Source: RUG695 sp050943135
GTDB lineage: Bacteria; Planctomycetota; Planctomycetia; Pirellulales; Thermoguttaceae
Length of the DNA stretch: 6,810 bases
Direction: 5' to 3'
Assembly: GCA_050943135.1 (NCBI GenBank)
Contig: JBMNOP010000028.1
Location: 1-6,810, forward strand
The notes under the pieces are model-generated. The model did no database searches and was not told the DNA's origin. It saw only the letters and a program-made list of their open reading frames with translations. Positions 5,454 through 6,810 of the stretch are shown here, in pieces (position 1 is the first letter of the stretch; every line of letters starts with the position of its first letter). The position numbers and the translations under genes are program-made.

Positions 5454-6571
5454 AAGTCGTGACGGTTGTTGGAACTCGTCCCGAAATTATCCGTCTTTCC
5501 CGCGTTCTCTGCGCTCTTGATCGCTACTTTGAACATAAAATCGTTCATACTGGTCAGAACTACGATTACGAGTTAAACCAAATTTTTTTCGATGATCTCG
5601 AGCTTCGCAAACCCGACTATTTTCTCGATGCCGCAGTGGGGAACAGCACCTCCGAAATGGTCGGCGCGATCATCGCCAAGGTGGATGTCGTTCTAGCCGA
5701 AGAAAAGCCGGATGCCGTTCTCTTGTTGGGGGACACGAACAGTACCCTCGCTGCCTATTCGGCCAAACGGCGGAAGATTCCGGTCTTCCACATGGAAGCT
5801 GGAAACCGTTGTTTCGATCAACGTGTTCCGGAAGAAATCAACCGCAAAGTGGTCGATCATCTCAGCGACATCAATCTTCCCTATTCCGATATTTCCCGTG
5901 AGTACCTGTTGCGTGAAGGGTTCCCTCCCGACCGAGTCATTAAAACCGGCAGTCCGATGTGTGAGGTACTCCGATACTATCGCAAGGGGATCGACGCGTC
6001 CGATGTTCTCTCTCGCTTAAATCTCAGAGCCGGGAGGTATTTCGTGATCAGTTCGCACCGGGAAGAAAATATCGACGATCCGTGCCGGTTTGACGAGCTT
6101 GTCGAAATGCTTCGGCGTCTTTCCGACTACGGTGAACGAATCATCTTTTCGACCCATCCGCGTACCCGCAGGCGAATCGAGACAGCGGGCGTAGAGTTCC
6201 ATCCGCTCGTTGAACTGATGAAACCACTCGGTTTTTTAGACTACAACGCACTTCAACTTCACGCACGCGCTGTTCTTTCCGACAGCGGCACGATCAACGA
6301 AGAGTCGTCGATCTTGAACTTTCCCGCCATCAATATTCGTAACGCCCATGAACGACCCGAAGCGATGGAAGAGGGGGGCGCGATCCTGACCGGCTACTCC
6401 TGGTCGCGGATCGAAAACGCACTCGAAATTCTCAAAAACCAAAAGCGGGATGACGAGCGTACACTCCGACCGGTTGCCGATTACTCAATGCCAAACGTTT
6501 CCGAAAAGGTTGCGCGGATCATTCTCAGCTACACCGATTACGTGAACAGGTTTGTTTGGCACAAGAACTGA
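5450..6571 (+). CDS. capG: CapG/WbjD/FnlC-type UDP-N-acetyl-L-fucosamine synthase (2-epimerase)
   Basis: Third enzyme of the pathway: it inverts C2 of the CapF product to give UDP-N-acetyl-L-fucosamine, a precursor of capsule and O-antigen repeats. The 373 residues match the non-hydrolysing UDP-GlcNAc 2-epimerase fold throughout: VGTRPE (7-12), HTGQNYD (33-39), LLGDTNS (92-98), HMEAGNRCFDQRVPEEINR (114-132), SSHREEN (201-207), SDSGT (277-281) and RNAHERPE (297-304). The NRCFDQRVPEE stretch separates the CapG/WbjD branch from WecB, which has H-V-E-A-G-L-R-T there. Having capF as immediate neighbour confirms the branch. Length is normal and the gene is complete. It ends 53 nt before the IS5-type transposase stop, which faces it, so any later genes of the sugar cluster are separated by that element. 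Confidence 0.92.
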   Translation: MKVVTVVGTRPEIIRLSRVLCALDRYFEHKIVHTGQNYDYELNQIFFDDLELRKPDYFLDAAVGNSTSEMVGAIIAKVDVVLAEEKPDAVLLLGDTNSTLAAYSAKRRKIPVFHMEAGNRCFDQRVPEEINRKVVDHLSDINLPYSDISREYLLREGFPPDRVIKTGSPMCEVLRYYRKGIDASDVLSRLNLRAGRYFVISSHREENIDDPCRFDELVEMLRRLSDYGERIIFSTHPRTRRRIETAGVEFHPLVELMKPLGFLDYNALQLHARAVLSDSGTINEESSILNFPAINIRNAHERPEAMEEGGAILTGYSWSRIENALEILKNQKRDDERTLRPVADYSMPNVSEKVARIILSYTDYVNRFVWHKN

Positions 6572-6810
6572 TCTGTGTGCGGTTTACAATCCGTTTTCCT
6601 ATCGTTTCATGACTAGAAGCAGTTTCATAACTGTCTTAGCGTGATCATAATACAGGCCAGGGTCACAAACCCCGTATACATCGTAATACTATGATCGAAA
6701 CGAACCAAAACCCTGCGAAAATTCTGGAGCCAAGCGTTCGTTCGCTCGATTTTCCACCTGCGACGATAGCGTCGAAGTTTACGCCCATCCTGAACTTTGA
6801 CTTTCCGGTT
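6572..6810 (-). mobile_element. End of an IS5-family insertion sequence (boundary not resolved)
   Basis: The element end lies somewhere between the capG stop (6571) and the transposase stop (6625). CTAG at 6613-6616 resembles the short target preferred by some IS5 members. CAGTT-TCAT-AACTG (6620-6633) is a small hairpin overlapping the stop codon. Neither proves the boundary, because the other end of the element is not in the window. Confidence 0.6.
6625..6810 (-). CDS. IS5-family transposase, C-terminal 61 residues, cut by window edge
   Basis: Reading the minus strand from 6810 gives 61 codons ending in TGA at 6627-6625. The peptide contains LRRYRRRWKIERTNAWLQNF followed by RRVLVRFDHS. This is the C-terminal signature of IS5-type DDE transposases: Arg, Glu and Arg around the catalytic Glu in W-K-x-E-R-T, then A-W-L and F-R-R. 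The hydrophobic helix Y-T-G-F-V-T-L-A-C-I-M-I-T-L is also typical of the tail. The frame is uninterrupted in the visible part. The gene points towards capG, in convergent orientation. The rest of the gene lies beyond the right edge, so whether it is intact cannot be judged. Confidence 0.85.
   Translation of the reverse strand, partial: NRKVKVQDGRKLRRYRRRWKIERTNAWLQNFRRVLVRFDHSITMYTGFVTLACIMITLRQL

Noticed and set aside
1..6810. CRISPR arrays and tRNA genes
   Set aside because: No regularly spaced repeats and no cloverleaf with a T-loop consensus were found on either strand.

Overview
The window most likely comes from a planctomycete (PVC group) chromosome. The main reason is the GyrB sequence: features such as VNFLSEW, KTTFKPD, GRGIPVE, the INAYK stretch after the TOPRIM motif and the LEVRNLDV tail fit what I remember of planctomycete GyrB. 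This is recall, not a search.

Layout. The left edge (1-575) holds the 3' part of an IS1595-family (ISXO2-like) transposase gene. From 576 to 1278 no protein gene is supported. That stretch carries a perfect 21-bp inverted repeat (623-666). It is followed by about 300 nt (729-1026) that match the conserved blocks of a bacterial class C group II intron in order and near-normal spacing, but with no maturase gene. A pyrimidine-rich spacer comes next, then a candidate promoter and a leader with mutually exclusive hairpins.

The centre is a tight same-strand cluster: a DciA/DUF721 protein (1279-1713), DNA gyrase subunit B (1727-4267), a CapF-type UDP-sugar reductase (4260-5453) and a CapG-type 2-epimerase (5450-6571). 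Gaps and overlaps are +13, -8 and -4 nt, so the four genes look like one operon. The first two serve replication (helicase loading, supercoiling). The last two are the second and third enzymes of UDP-N-acetyl-L-fucosamine synthesis, used for capsule or O-antigen sugars. Placing surface-sugar genes directly behind gyrB, where gyrA is often found, is unusual. The first pathway enzyme (CapE/FnlA/WbjB) is not in the window.

The right edge (6625-6810, minus strand) holds the 3' end of an IS5-family transposase gene pointing towards the operon. The replication/sugar operon therefore sits between two unrelated insertion sequences and behind an intron relic, which suggests a repeatedly rearranged locus.

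Most unusual points: the ORF-less group IIC intron relic; the gyrB-capF translational overlap; Asn445 in GyrB where E. coli has Asp426, a known quinolone-resistance position; and the switch-like leader before dciA.
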